A stretch of DNA of 27,086 bases from DASVHS01 sp038244815 (GCA_038244815.1 JBBRTB010000041.1:1-27086), one strand, 5' to 3'; numbered from the stretch's first letter, positions 15,857 through 24,501 are shown. The notes: generated by a model from the letters alone, not told the origin. Numbers and translations are program-made.

Positions 15857-17461
15857 ATGCCGGCCGGGAACCGAGGGGCGACCACGGACATCCGGCGGCC
15901 GGTCATTCTCTATGCCCTGCTGGCCATCCTCGTCGTTCCGGTCTTTCCCCACTTCGTCTCGCCGAATGAGTTCAGCCGCTGGGTCGTGGCGGTGGCCATC
16001 GTCGACTTCCACACGATCGAGGCCACGCCGGTCATCGCCGCAACGCATACGCGCATGGAAGACCTGGCCACGGTGGGCAAACGGCTCTATTCGAACAAGG
16101 CCCCTGGCGGCGCTCTCGTCGGACTACCTGCGTATGCGCTGGCGCGGCTGATCGTCGGTCCGCCCACCGCGCACAACATGCGCACCACGCTCAACGCCAT
16201 GCGACTGCTGGGTTCGACGGTGCCGGCGATTCTCGTCGCGCTCTGGCTGGCCGCGGTGGCCAGGAAATTCGGGATCGGAGAAGACCGCGCGAACTTCGCG
16301 GTGGTAGCGATGTTGTTCGGCACGCCGCTCTTCGCGTACGGACTGCAGTTCTTCGCGCATGCTCTCTCCGCGTTCACACTCTTCGGCGCGTTCGCGCTGC
16401 TGTTCGAGCCGAGAACCGAGAACCGAGGACCGAGAACCGAGAACCGAGGACCGAGGACCGAGGACGTCTGGGCGGGTGCGCTCATCGGCCTGGCCGTGCT
16501 TTCCGAGTATCCCTCCGCGATTCCCGCTGCAGTGCTGATCGCCTGCGCGTTGCCGCGGCTTCGCTTAGGCGGAACGCTCCGCGTCATCGTCGGCGGACTG
16601 CCGTTCGCCATCGTTCTCGGTATCTACAACAAGCTGGCTTTCGGGACCGTATTCACGGTCTCCTCGGCACACGAGGTCGACGCGAATATCCGCCAGCTCG
16701 CCGGGCGCGGCATATTCGGCGTGGGACTGCCCTCTCCCGAATACCTCCTGCGGCTGCTGCTCGATCCGTCGAAGGGATTGTTCGTGCTGTCTCCGGTCCT
16801 GCTCATCGCGTTCGCCGGGATTCACGCAGCGTGGAAGGCGATGCCGCGAGCGTCGTTTGTCGCGCTGATTGCCACGCCGTTGTCGATCGTCCTCACGTTC
16901 GCCGGATACCCGAACTGGTTCGGCGGCTGGACGGTCGGCGCGCGCTATCTTGTCGCCGCCGTGCCATTCATGGCGTTGCTCATCGCCTTCGCCGCCCGGA
17001 CATCGATCGAAGCGCTGCTCCTCGGCGCATCCGTCACGGTGATCGCCATCGTGTCGCTGGTGTTCCCGTTCATCGCCCCTGACTACCCGGCGCCGTGGAT
17101 CTCGTTCTCATGGCCGATGCTGCGCTCCGGTCTGGTGGCGCCGAACCTTCTGCATTTTGTGTGGCGGCCGCTGGCGATCGCGGTGCCGTTCGCACTGGTC
17201 GCGGCTGCCGCGTTCCTGGCCGTGCCACGCCGTCATCTCCTCCTGATGGCCCTCGGGGGTGCGCTGTGGTTTGCCGCCGGCTTCGCCGCGGAGCGCTCGA
17301 TGTCGGGACCGCCATACATTCGCGCTCTGGTCCAGGAAGTCCACTTCGACGATCGTGGAGCGATCAGACGTTCACTGTCGCCCGCCGATCCGAACGCCCG
17401 AAAACTGGAAGCGATCGCGCAGCGCATGAAGCAGATCCCGCCCGACGACTGGCCGTTTTGA
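15857..17461 (+). CDS. Polytopic membrane protein, GT-C/GT39-like
   Basis: The product has 534 residues with about eleven hydrophobic segments. After TM1 the external loop reads SPNEFSRW..VAIVDFHTIE and then KRLYSNKAPGGALVGLPAYAL, an arrangement (acidic loop residues and a YSNKAPG motif) that I associate with GT39-like bacterial membrane proteins. A heptamer DNA array is translated in frame as RTENRGP repeats at about residues 186-203, in a loop between TM segments. Start ATG 15857 is 3 bases past sirC. The C-terminus (LEAIAQRMKQIPPDDWPF) is partly duplicated 95 bases further on. Transfer of a lipid-linked sugar is a plausible role, not shown. Confidence 0.55.
   Translation: MPAGNRGATTDIRRPVILYALLAILVVPVFPHFVSPNEFSRWVVAVAIVDFHTIEATPVIAATHTRMEDLATVGKRLYSNKAPGGALVGLPAYALARLIVGPPTAHNMRTTLNAMRLLGSTVPAILVALWLAAVARKFGIGEDRANFAVVAMLFGTPLFAYGLQFFAHALSAFTLFGAFALLFEPRTENRGPRTENRGPRTEDVWAGALIGLAVLSEYPSAIPAAVLIACALPRLRLGGTLRVIVGGLPFAIVLGIYNKLAFGTVFTVSSAHEVDANIRQLAGRGIFGVGLPSPEYLLRLLLDPSKGLFVLSPVLLIAFAGIHAAWKAMPRASFVALIATPLSIVLTFAGYPNWFGGWTVGARYLVAAVPFMALLIAFAARTSIEALLLGASVTVIAIVSLVFPFIAPDYPAPWISFSWPMLRSGLVAPNLLHFVWRPLAIAVPFALVAAAAFLAVPRRHLLLMALGGALWFAAGFAAERSMSGPPYIRALVQEVHFDDRGAIRRSLSPADPNARKLEAIAQRMKQIPPDDWPF
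16410..16465. repeat. CGAGAAC/CGAGGAC heptamer array inside a coding region
   Basis: Eight perfect-period heptamers run 16410-16465: CGAGAAC or CGAGGAC with only the fifth base changing. Three heptamers make 21 bases, so translation yields a 7-residue repeat, RTENRGP. The host frame remains open. This is the only one of the three heptamer arrays in the window that lies in a gene and lacks an inverted arm. Confidence 0.9.
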
Positions 17462-17463
17462 CC

Positions 17464-17556
17464 ATGCCTCGCTACGCCGTACCGATCCTTCCGTACGGGC
17501 TGCTGGCGATCGCTCGGCGCATGAAGCAGTCGCCGCCGGATTTCTGGCCGCGGCGA
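17464..17556 (+). pseudogene. Fossil of a duplicated membrane-protein C-terminus
   Basis: Bases 17500-17556 repeat the last 57 bases of the preceding gene (17405-17461) with about three quarters identity. Translated, LLAIARRMKQSPPDFWP mirrors LEAIAQRMKQIPPDDWP. Upstream, MPRYAVPILPYG looks like the end of a TM segment. No full gene surrounds it. It is most simply the remnant of a tandem paralogue that was deleted; a short real ORF is the alternative. Confidence 0.4.
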
Positions 17557-17559
17557 CTA

Positions 17560-17568
17560 TGTTATTCT
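17560..17568 (+). promoter_or_regulatory. Extended -10 box of the GT2 gene
   Basis: TGTTATTCT (TG-N-TATTCT) lies 11 bases before ATG 17580, leaving a leader of only about 4 bases. This supports 17580 over the earlier ATG at 17559, which would lie upstream of the predicted transcript start. Confidence 0.35.
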
Positions 17569-17579
17569 CCCGCGCCCCT

Positions 17580-18362
17580 ATGCCGCTTCACGAGAAAAGG
17601 GTCGTGGCGGTGCTCCCGGCCTACAACGCCGAGAAGACGCTGCAGGCGACCTACGACGACATCCCCAAGGACTGGGTCGACGAGATCCTGCTGGTGGATG
17701 ACTGCTCGCGCGACCACACCGTCGATCTTGCGCGGAAGCTGGGGATCAGGACGATCGAGCACGAGAAGAACCGCGGCTACGGCGGAAATCAGAAGACCTG
17801 CTATCGCACGGCTATGGATCAGATGGATGCCGAGATCATGGTCATGGTCCATCCCGATCATCAGTACGACCCGAAGATCATCCCTCAGCTCGTGCAGCCT
17901 CTCCTGCGCGGCGACTGCGATGCCGTATTCGGCTCCCGCATGCTCGGCGGGCGGCCGATCGAGGGCGGCATGCCCAAGTGGAAGTATTGGGCGAACCTGT
18001 TTCTGACGATGGTGGAGAACGCCACGTTCTACGTCTTTCTCTCCGAATATCACTCCGGCTTCCGTGCCTACTCGCGGCACTATCTGCAGAGCGTGAACTT
18101 CGAAGCGAATTCCGACGACTTCGTGTTCGACACCGAGATCATCGCCCAGGGCGTCGCCAAGAAGATGCTGATCCGCGAAGTGCCCATCCAGACGCGCTAC
18201 TTCGACGAGGCATCACAGATCGGCTTCTGGCGCGCCACCCGATACGGCCTGGCCATCCTGAAGACGATGGTGCTGTACAAGCTGCACAAGAAGCGCATCT
18301 GGTCGCACAAGATCTTTCGCGATCCGGCCGTGCCGGCGCCCGCAACGCCCGCGCGCGCGTGA
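17580..18362 (+). CDS. GT2 glycosyltransferase, dolichyl-phosphate-mannose-synthase-like
   Basis: The product has 260 residues from ATG 17580. The GT-A fold signature is intact: VVAVLPAYNAEKTL, ILLVDDCSRDHT (D40-D41), NRGYGGNQK, and the metal-binding region HPDHQYDP. GSRMLGG and YHSGFRAYSR follow. Family members of this shape transfer a sugar from a nucleotide donor to polyprenyl phosphate on the cytoplasmic face. It has no C-terminal TM pair, unlike CsbB/GtrB types, so it resembles the soluble DPM1 type. Its neighbours are GT-C-like membrane proteins that would use such lipid-linked sugars. Convergent with the next gene, only 3 bases apart. A longer start at 17559 is possible. Confidence 0.85.
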   Translation: MPLHEKRVVAVLPAYNAEKTLQATYDDIPKDWVDEILLVDDCSRDHTVDLARKLGIRTIEHEKNRGYGGNQKTCYRTAMDQMDAEIMVMVHPDHQYDPKIIPQLVQPLLRGDCDAVFGSRMLGGRPIEGGMPKWKYWANLFLTMVENATFYVFLSEYHSGFRAYSRHYLQSVNFEANSDDFVFDTEIIAQGVAKKMLIREVPIQTRYFDEASQIGFWRATRYGLAILKTMVLYKLHKKRIWSHKIFRDPAVPAPATPARA

Positions 18363-18365
18363 CGA

Positions 18366-19619
18366 TCAGTTCGTCGCCGGCGAAGGAACGGCCGCTCGGA
18401 TCCGCTTCGTGGACGTGGCGATCAGCCAGAGGTACGACGCAAAGAGCGGCAGCCGGAAGATCGTCGCACCTCGGGGATCGCTGATCGTATCGCTCAGCCA
18501 CCAGAGCCACGGCGACGGCGCGAGGTGCAGCCAGAAAGAGCCGAGTTCGGGAACGAGCGCGTACTCAACCGCGTATGTGGCGACGGCCACTGCGGCAATC
18601 ACGAGCATGTCCCGCCGCCATGGCCGATCGAAGCATGGATAGGCCAGAACGAGAAACGGCAGTGGCCAGGCGATGTATTGGGGGCCGTAACCGGTTCCAA
18701 GCGCAATGAGCGCCGCCAATGCCACACCGATCGACAGGACCAGCTTTCGCGGTTCGATGTCCGCCGTCCGGCTTACGCCGGCGAAGGCGACGGCGAGCGC
18801 CATCACCAAAAGCAGCGGAAACACCGATTGATCAATGGCGATTGCGCGGGAGAGTCCGGCCAGATTGAGGAGTCCGGTCAACCCGAAAGAACCGGCAGCC
18901 GATCGATATCCGATGACATAACGGGAGACGTCCGCAGGCGCGAGCACATAGATCACACTCATTCCGACCGCGGCAGGAAGCGACAGCAACAACGCACCCA
19001 GGATGCGCGCGCGGGCAGGAATGCTCCGGATCCGAAATGCGAGTAGCGGGGCGAGCAAGAGCGGAAAGGTCTTGGCCAGGACTCCCACGCCGAGGGCCAG
19101 GCAGGCGCTCAGCCAGTCGATGGGATCGTTCGACTCACGAAACCGAAGCCAGGCGATCGTAAAACAGAGGATAGCCATCACCGGGAGGGCGTCGAAGTTT
19201 CCGTGCTGGCAGGTCAGAAGAAGCGAGATCGGATTCGCGGCGAGACCGACGATCAGAAGGCGGCGGGGTCCTTCCAGCCTCAGAAATCTGACGGCGATGA
19301 CGAGCGCCAGCACGTTGTTGATCGCATCGGCGAAGATGAGCGATCCGCGCAGGACGGTGGTGAACACCACTCCGCTATGTCGAGCGAAGGCCGCCATCGC
19401 ATCGATGACCTGCATCCACAACGGCGGCCAGTTCAGGAGTCCGGTCGTATAGGGATTGCGTCCCTCCGCAAGCATCGAGGCCAGCCGCTCCCAGGAATGA
19501 ACGTCGAGCGAGAGGGCCTGTGCCGGCAGCCAGAACAGGAAGGCCAGGCGAAACAGAATCGTGGCCAGGGCCAAGATCGCCGCTTCCTTCGCGAACCCGT
19601 CCGGCCGTGCCGCACTCAC
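18366..19619 (-). CDS. GT87-like polytopic membrane protein
   Basis: The product has 417 residues from GTG 19619. The frame is open to 19808, but the extra 63 codons overlap the divergent gene and its promoter and look non-coding; the GTG sits 7 bases after TGGTATAAC. After TM1 the loop reads LSLDVHSWERLASMLAEGRNPY..LLNWPPLW: an acidic D in the first loop, then G-x-NPY and WPP, the pattern of GT87/DUF2029 mannosyltransferases. About ten TM segments are seen. The role would be adding hexose from a polyprenyl-phosphate donor outside the cytoplasm; acceptor unknown. Confidence 0.62.
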   Translation of the reverse strand: MSAARPDGFAKEAAILALATILFRLAFLFWLPAQALSLDVHSWERLASMLAEGRNPYTTGLLNWPPLWMQVIDAMAAFARHSGVVFTTVLRGSLIFADAINNVLALVIAVRFLRLEGPRRLLIVGLAANPISLLLTCQHGNFDALPVMAILCFTIAWLRFRESNDPIDWLSACLALGVGVLAKTFPLLLAPLLAFRIRSIPARARILGALLLSLPAAVGMSVIYVLAPADVSRYVIGYRSAAGSFGLTGLLNLAGLSRAIAIDQSVFPLLLVMALAVAFAGVSRTADIEPRKLVLSIGVALAALIALGTGYGPQYIAWPLPFLVLAYPCFDRPWRRDMLVIAAVAVATYAVEYALVPELGSFWLHLAPSPWLWWLSDTISDPRGATIFRLPLFASYLWLIATSTKRIRAAVPSPATN

Positions 19620-19626
19620 ACCGACA

Positions 19627-19635
19627 GTTATACCA
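19627..19635 (-). promoter_or_regulatory. Extended -10 box of the GT87-like gene, leaderless
   Basis: On the minus strand TGGTATAAC (TG-N-TATAAC, five of six) ends 7 bases before the GTG at 19619, so RNA should start at about the start codon. No Shine-Dalgarno is present. Confidence 0.5.
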
Positions 19636-19690
19636 GCGCGGCGAAACCGAGATGGCCGCGCGGCGGTCCCGGTGGCGCGCATGAGCACTG

Positions 19691-19696
19691 TACAAT
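19691..19696 (+). promoter_or_regulatory. -10 box of the first YfhO-like gene, near-leaderless
   Basis: TACAAT (five of six) ends 9 bases before GTG 19706. TG directly precedes the hexamer. No clear -35. The divergent -10 at 19627-19632 lies 58 bases away, so the 86-base gap serves both genes. Confidence 0.4.
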
Positions 19697-19705
19697 GCGC
19701 GGCCG

Positions 19706-22162
19706 GTGTACGAAGCGACCGAACCGCCATCCGAGCCAGCCGCTCCGTCCATCCCTTCCGAGACCTACGCCCCCGGGCCTGCGGCGCCGGTGCGCCCCTC
19801 CACTCCACGGCGGCACGACCGGCTGGCCGTGGCCCTGCTGATCCTGTTGCCGACTCTCTTCTTTGGCGATGTGCTCGTCGGCGTCAACAACTTCTACATG
19901 CGCGATCTCACGCGCTACTACTATCCGACCAAGCAGATCATGCGGGAGATCGTCCGCGGCGGCGAGTTCCCTTACTGGAATCGCTACTTCTCGGGCGGCC
20001 AGCCCATGGCCGCCAACCCCGAGCACGAAGTCTTCTATCCGTTCACGTGGCTGATTCTTCTGCCGAGCTACGACCTGGGATACCGGCTGCTCATCCTCCT
20101 GCACGTCTACCTCGGCCTGCTGGGGACGTACGCGCTGCTTCGATCGATGGAGTTGCGGGCACAGGCTGCATTCTTCGGCGCGCTTTCCTTCGGCCTTGGC
20201 GGGATCTACCTCTCCTACATCAATCTGCTGCCGATTCTGTTCTGCGCGGCCTGGCTGCCGCTGACCTCTCTCTTCGTGCGGCGTTTTCTCCTGCACCGCC
20301 GTGCGCGTGACTTCGCACTGGCCTCGCTGTCCCTGGGACTTCAGTTTCTCGTAGCCGAACCGACGACGGTGATGCAGACCGGGCTGCTCATCGGCCTGTA
20401 CGCGATGTACCGCGGCTGGTACGACGGTCCCCGCCGCCTGCTGCGGATGATCGCCAATGTGGGGTGGATCGCGCTGATCTCCACGAGCGCGTTTCTGGTC
20501 GGAAGTGCGCAGATGCTTCCGGCCATCGACCACGTGGCCGGATCGGCGCGCTCACGCCCGTTCGAGTTCACGCTCGTCAGCGCCTGGAGCATGCCCTGGG
20601 CGAAATTCGCGGAACTGATCTACCCGAACATCCTGGGACACATCGCAGTCAATAACGTGATGCTCTACCAGGCCAGCGGTCTCTATCCCGGAATGGGCTC
20701 GCCGTTTCTCTTCAGCATCTACTGCGGTCTGGCCGTGACGTCGCTGGCCATCGCCGGCGCGTTCAGCCGTCCGCGCGGCGGGCGTCTCATGCTGATCGTG
20801 GTGGTGCTCTCGAGTGTCATGGCACTTGGATCGAACACGCCGCTCCTCAAGCTCCTGTACGAAGGACACGTCGCCACGACCATCCGATACCCGGAGAAGT
20901 TCATCCTCATGGCCGTCTTCGCCATGATCATCTTCGCGTCGCAGATGTTCGAGCGCACGCTCGACGGCGACGCGGCCATCCGCGACACCGCGGCCGGGTT
21001 CGTACTGGCCACCACGCTCGTGGCCGCGATCATCGCCGTCGTCGCCTTTACCCCGCTCTACAGCCGTGTGTTCCTGAAGGTCTGGGGGCAGAGCGGCGGG
21101 TTCGGCAACTATCTCGTCAAGGTGTCGCGCAACGACTGGATCGTCGCGGCGGTGCGCGGCGCGCTGCTCACAACGCTGCTGCTGACGATGTCCACGCGTC
21201 GCCGCGCTCTCTGGCTCACGGCCGGAGCCATCTATCTCTGCGCCGATCTCGGCGTGGTGTGCTGGGAGCTGAATCCGCGCATGCCCAGCCGTTTCTTCAC
21301 GCAGAAACCGCCGGTGGCCGCCACGCTGCGGCCCGGGCACCGCGGCTATCGTGTCTTCCACGAAGCCGACTGGTACGGCACCGACGAGTTGGCGCGGAAG
21401 TACTTTTCGACCGGTGATGCGGTCTACTGGATCGTGCGCAACGGTCTTTTCCCGATGACGCCGGCCGGGGCCGGGGTGCGCACGGCTCTGGAGCGCGACT
21501 ACGACAAGACCGCGCTGTTGCCAACGGTCGACTTCACCGAGTCGCTCTGGGACGTGAAGCGCAACGGACGTGACGACTGGTACGAGCCATTCATGGCCAT
21601 GTCCAATGCCTGGTATCGCGCCGAGTACAAGCCGTTCGAAGCGGAGAAGAAGCGCGTTGCCGGGGACATGAAGAAGGCCAGCCCGATCCTCTTCGTCGAG
21701 GGGAAGCACTATCCACGCTACTACTTCGCCGATCAGGTCGTGCACATCAAAGATCGCGCGGATTTCGTCAGGAAACTGAGCGATTCGAGCTACTCGAGCG
21801 GCGTGGCCTTCGTCACCGCTCCGTCCTTCGTTCCCGCCGACGGCGTGATCCACTCCATGCGCGAAACGGCCAACGACGCCTTCCTCGATGTCGAAAGCTT
21901 CGGACGCGGATTCCTGGTGATGAGCGTGACACCGCACAGATACTGGCGGATCACGATCGACGGCCGCCCCGTGACCGCGGTGATCACGAACATCGGCTAT
22001 CAGGGCATCGTCGTTCCCAGCGGCCGCCATTCCGTGGTGATGCGCTATCGCAACACGCTCGCACAGCGCGGATCCTTAGTCTCGCTCGCCACCTTCTGCG
22101 CGCTGCTCCTGTTGGCTTGGTTTCGGCCTGCCCGGAGGCGCGTCGTAGAATCGGCACAGTGA
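19706..22162 (+). CDS. YfhO-like polytopic membrane protein (paralogue 1)
   Basis: The product has 818 residues, GTG start. A Pro-rich cytoplasmic N-tail of about 37 residues precedes TM1 (LAVALLILLPTLFFGDVLVG). The first loop reads FYMRDLTRYYYPTKQ, EFPYWNRYFSGGQPMAANP and EVFYPFTWLI, with acidic residues where GT-C enzymes keep their catalytic base. TIRYPEKFIL is the YfhO-type motif. About twelve TM segments are followed by a large extracytoplasmic domain (about 520-790), including NGLFPM, DYDKTALLPT and FADQVV, then a last TM. Close paralogue of the next gene, with alignable sequence along nearly all of both. Its TGA overlaps the next GTG. Probable glycosyltransferase; acceptor unknown. Confidence 0.72.
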   Translation: MYEATEPPSEPAAPSIPSETYAPGPAAPVRPSTPRRHDRLAVALLILLPTLFFGDVLVGVNNFYMRDLTRYYYPTKQIMREIVRGGEFPYWNRYFSGGQPMAANPEHEVFYPFTWLILLPSYDLGYRLLILLHVYLGLLGTYALLRSMELRAQAAFFGALSFGLGGIYLSYINLLPILFCAAWLPLTSLFVRRFLLHRRARDFALASLSLGLQFLVAEPTTVMQTGLLIGLYAMYRGWYDGPRRLLRMIANVGWIALISTSAFLVGSAQMLPAIDHVAGSARSRPFEFTLVSAWSMPWAKFAELIYPNILGHIAVNNVMLYQASGLYPGMGSPFLFSIYCGLAVTSLAIAGAFSRPRGGRLMLIVVVLSSVMALGSNTPLLKLLYEGHVATTIRYPEKFILMAVFAMIIFASQMFERTLDGDAAIRDTAAGFVLATTLVAAIIAVVAFTPLYSRVFLKVWGQSGGFGNYLVKVSRNDWIVAAVRGALLTTLLLTMSTRRRALWLTAGAIYLCADLGVVCWELNPRMPSRFFTQKPPVAATLRPGHRGYRVFHEADWYGTDELARKYFSTGDAVYWIVRNGLFPMTPAGAGVRTALERDYDKTALLPTVDFTESLWDVKRNGRDDWYEPFMAMSNAWYRAEYKPFEAEKKRVAGDMKKASPILFVEGKHYPRYYFADQVVHIKDRADFVRKLSDSSYSSGVAFVTAPSFVPADGVIHSMRETANDAFLDVESFGRGFLVMSVTPHRYWRITIDGRPVTAVITNIGYQGIVVPSGRHSVVMRYRNTLAQRGSLVSLATFCALLLLAWFRPARRRVVESAQ

Positions 22163-24501
22163 CGTCGCAACGAAGGCACGATCTCCTCGCCGTCGCGCTT
22201 CTTCTGGCTCTCCCCACTCTTCTCTTCGCCGACGTCCTGTTCGGCTCGAAAAGCTTCTATCTCGGAGACATCGCCCGCTTCCACTATCCGATGAAGAAGA
22301 TCCTGCGCGAGATCGTCGCCCACGGCGAATTTCCATACTGGAACCGCCTGATCGAGGGCGGTCAGCCGCTCGCCGCCAATCCGCAGCACGAGGTCTTCTA
22401 TCCCCCGAACTGGCTCATCTTCCTTCCCAGCTACGATCTCGGATTCCGGCTGCAAATCCTGTTTCACGTCTATCTGGCAGCCCTGGGCATGTACGCGCTA
22501 CTGCGGTCCATGCGGATGTCGGCTGTTGCGGCACTGTTCGGTGCGATCTCGTTTTCGCTGGGTGGCCTGTTTCTCTCTTATGGAAGTCTGCTCCCGTTCT
22601 TCTACTGCGCGGCGTGGATTCCGTTGACGCTTCTGTTCGCGCGACGATTTCTCATCGAACGGCGCGTTCCATGGTTCGCTCTGGCGGCGGCATTCCTGGC
22701 GCTGCAGCTTCTCGTCGGCGAGCCCACGACGATTCTCCAGACCGGCGTCCTTCTCGGGCTGTACGCGATGTACCGCGGATGGCACAGCGACCGGCGCGTC
22801 ATCACCACCGCGAGACATCTGCTCTCGATGCTGATGATCTGCCTGGCCGCCTGTGCCGTTGCGGCGGTTCAGGTCGTGCCGATGCTCGATCTCGTGCGCG
22901 ACTCGGTGCGCCGCGAGCCCTTCCCCTATTCGATCGTGGCGTCATGGAGCATGCCGCCGGCGAGAATCCTCGAGCTGGTCTTCCCGAATATTCTCGGCCA
23001 TATCTCCATTCGCGGTGTGCCCTGGTACTGGGGCGCACGGCTGTATGCAGGGAACGGTTTCCCGTTCGTCCTGAACATCTATTGCGGGCTGGCGGCCGCG
23101 GCGCTCGCGGCCGGCGGGCTGGCCGCGCGGATTCGCGGATCGCTGCCGTTCGTCTTTCTGTTTTTCACCTCGATCGCCTTCGCCCTCGGCGGCTATACGC
23201 CCCTTCTGCACGAGCTCTACGACGCCGGTATCGGCACAGCGCTTCGATATCCGGAGAAGTTCATTCTGCTCGGTGTCTTCTCGATGATCGTCTTTGCGGC
23301 GCATGCTCTCGACCGGGCGCTGGCCGGCGAAAGGCGGGTGACCGAGGGGGCCGCTGGCTTCGCGTTCGCCGCGGCAATCGTGGCCGGAGCCGTGTCGCTG
23401 CTTGGCTATGTGCCCGCGTCGGTCGACGGATTTCTGAGCGCGTTCGGTCTGCCGGCGTCGCCGGGAACGCTGCTCATGATCGCACGCGCCTGGAGCGACT
23501 GGAGTCTGGCCGGAGCGCGCACGCTTCTCCTGCTTCTGCTGCTCATGACGATGTACACGAGGCATCGTCGAGCCTGGCTCAGCGCAGCACTGCTCTTCCT
23601 CTGTGCCGATCTGGCCGGGGTGGTCGATGAGCTCAATCCACGGATCGACCGGTCGTTCTTCACAAGCGTGCCGGAGCTCGCGACCGCGCTCCCGCCCGAT
23701 CATGACGATTACCGGATCTACCCTCAGGCGGACTGGAATGCGCGCGCACCGGTCGCGCGGCAGTTCTTTCGATCCGGCCGGGGATCGTACTGGGCACTGC
23801 GCAACGGGCTCTTTCCGCCGATGAATGCCCTGTACGGAATCGCCAGCGTCATGGACCGCGACTACGACAAGACCGCGCTGATACCGACCACCGACTTTGT
23901 GCGTGCAGCCTCTGAGATCGCCCGCAACAGCCGCGGTGACTGGTGGACGCCTCTGATGGCCATGTCGAACGCGTGGTACCGCACGGAGTACAACGATTAC
24001 GATGAGGAGCTGCAGAACGCGGGCGGCGAGATCACGAAACTCGTGCCGGTGGCATTCGTCGAAGAAGTGCACCAGCCGCGGTACTACTTCGCGGATCAGA
24101 TCGTCTCGATCGCCGGCACCGGCGACTTTGTCGAACACATGCTGAGCGGACCCTTCGGGAGAAACGTCGCCTTTGTCGATCACCCGGCGTTCGAGGCCGG
24201 GCGCGGTGTGGTGCGCGGAGTTCGGGAGACCGCGAACCGCGCCTTCATCGATGTCACCTCGTTCGGTCGCAGCTTTCTGGTCATGAGCGTGACGCCGCAC
24301 AGGTACTGGCACATCGCCATCGACGGCGTTCCCGCTCCGGCCGTGATCGCCAACATCGGCTATCAGGGAGTGATCGTTCCTCCCGGCCGTCATCGGGTGA
24401 CCATGGAATACCGCAACACGCTCATCCCTGTCTGCGGGACCATCTCCGTGATGGCCATCCTGCTGCTGCTCGGCGCGGCGATCAGATGGAGAAACGGATG
24501 A
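22159..24501 (+). CDS. YfhO-like polytopic membrane protein (paralogue 2)
   Basis: The product has 780 residues from GTG 22159, which overlaps the upstream stop as GTGA. An earlier start at 22117 would add residues read out of the paralogue's end. TM1 DLLAVALLLALPTLLFADVL, loop SFYLGDIARFHYPMKK, then FPYWNRLIEGGQPLAANP and EVFYPPNWLIF, and LRYPEKFILLG all match paralogue 1. The C-terminal domain shares DYDKTAL, MAMSNAWYR, PRYYFADQ, FGRSFLVMSVTPHRYW and NIGYQGVIVPPGRH. It also ends in a TM. A -10-like TAGAAT (22146-22151) 7 bases before the GTG may give an internal leaderless transcript. It overlaps the peptidase gene by 4 bases. Confidence 0.72.
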   Translation: MTSQRRHDLLAVALLLALPTLLFADVLFGSKSFYLGDIARFHYPMKKILREIVAHGEFPYWNRLIEGGQPLAANPQHEVFYPPNWLIFLPSYDLGFRLQILFHVYLAALGMYALLRSMRMSAVAALFGAISFSLGGLFLSYGSLLPFFYCAAWIPLTLLFARRFLIERRVPWFALAAAFLALQLLVGEPTTILQTGVLLGLYAMYRGWHSDRRVITTARHLLSMLMICLAACAVAAVQVVPMLDLVRDSVRREPFPYSIVASWSMPPARILELVFPNILGHISIRGVPWYWGARLYAGNGFPFVLNIYCGLAAAALAAGGLAARIRGSLPFVFLFFTSIAFALGGYTPLLHELYDAGIGTALRYPEKFILLGVFSMIVFAAHALDRALAGERRVTEGAAGFAFAAAIVAGAVSLLGYVPASVDGFLSAFGLPASPGTLLMIARAWSDWSLAGARTLLLLLLLMTMYTRHRRAWLSAALLFLCADLAGVVDELNPRIDRSFFTSVPELATALPPDHDDYRIYPQADWNARAPVARQFFRSGRGSYWALRNGLFPPMNALYGIASVMDRDYDKTALIPTTDFVRAASEIARNSRGDWWTPLMAMSNAWYRTEYNDYDEELQNAGGEITKLVPVAFVEEVHQPRYYFADQIVSIAGTGDFVEHMLSGPFGRNVAFVDHPAFEAGRGVVRGVRETANRAFIDVTSFGRSFLVMSVTPHRYWHIAIDGVPAPAVIANIGYQGVIVPPGRHRVTMEYRNTLIPVCGTISVMAILLLLGAAIRWRNG

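Noticed and set aside
14960..16048. Minus-strand ORF of 362 codons opposite the sirC gene
   Set aside because: Opposite a gene with clear family motifs; low-complexity charged translation.
16410..16465. Heptamer array considered as sequencing or assembly artefact
   Set aside because: The frame is preserved, the point variants between units are patterned, and arrays of the same period occur at two other loci; kept as real.
20552..22030. Minus-strand ORF of 492 codons opposite YfhO-like paralogue 1
   Set aside because: Antisense shadow; the equivalent shadow appears opposite paralogue 2 because the two genes are homologous, not because the antisense protein is conserved.
22942..24393. Minus-strand ORF of 483 codons opposite YfhO-like paralogue 2
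   Set aside because: Same reason as above.
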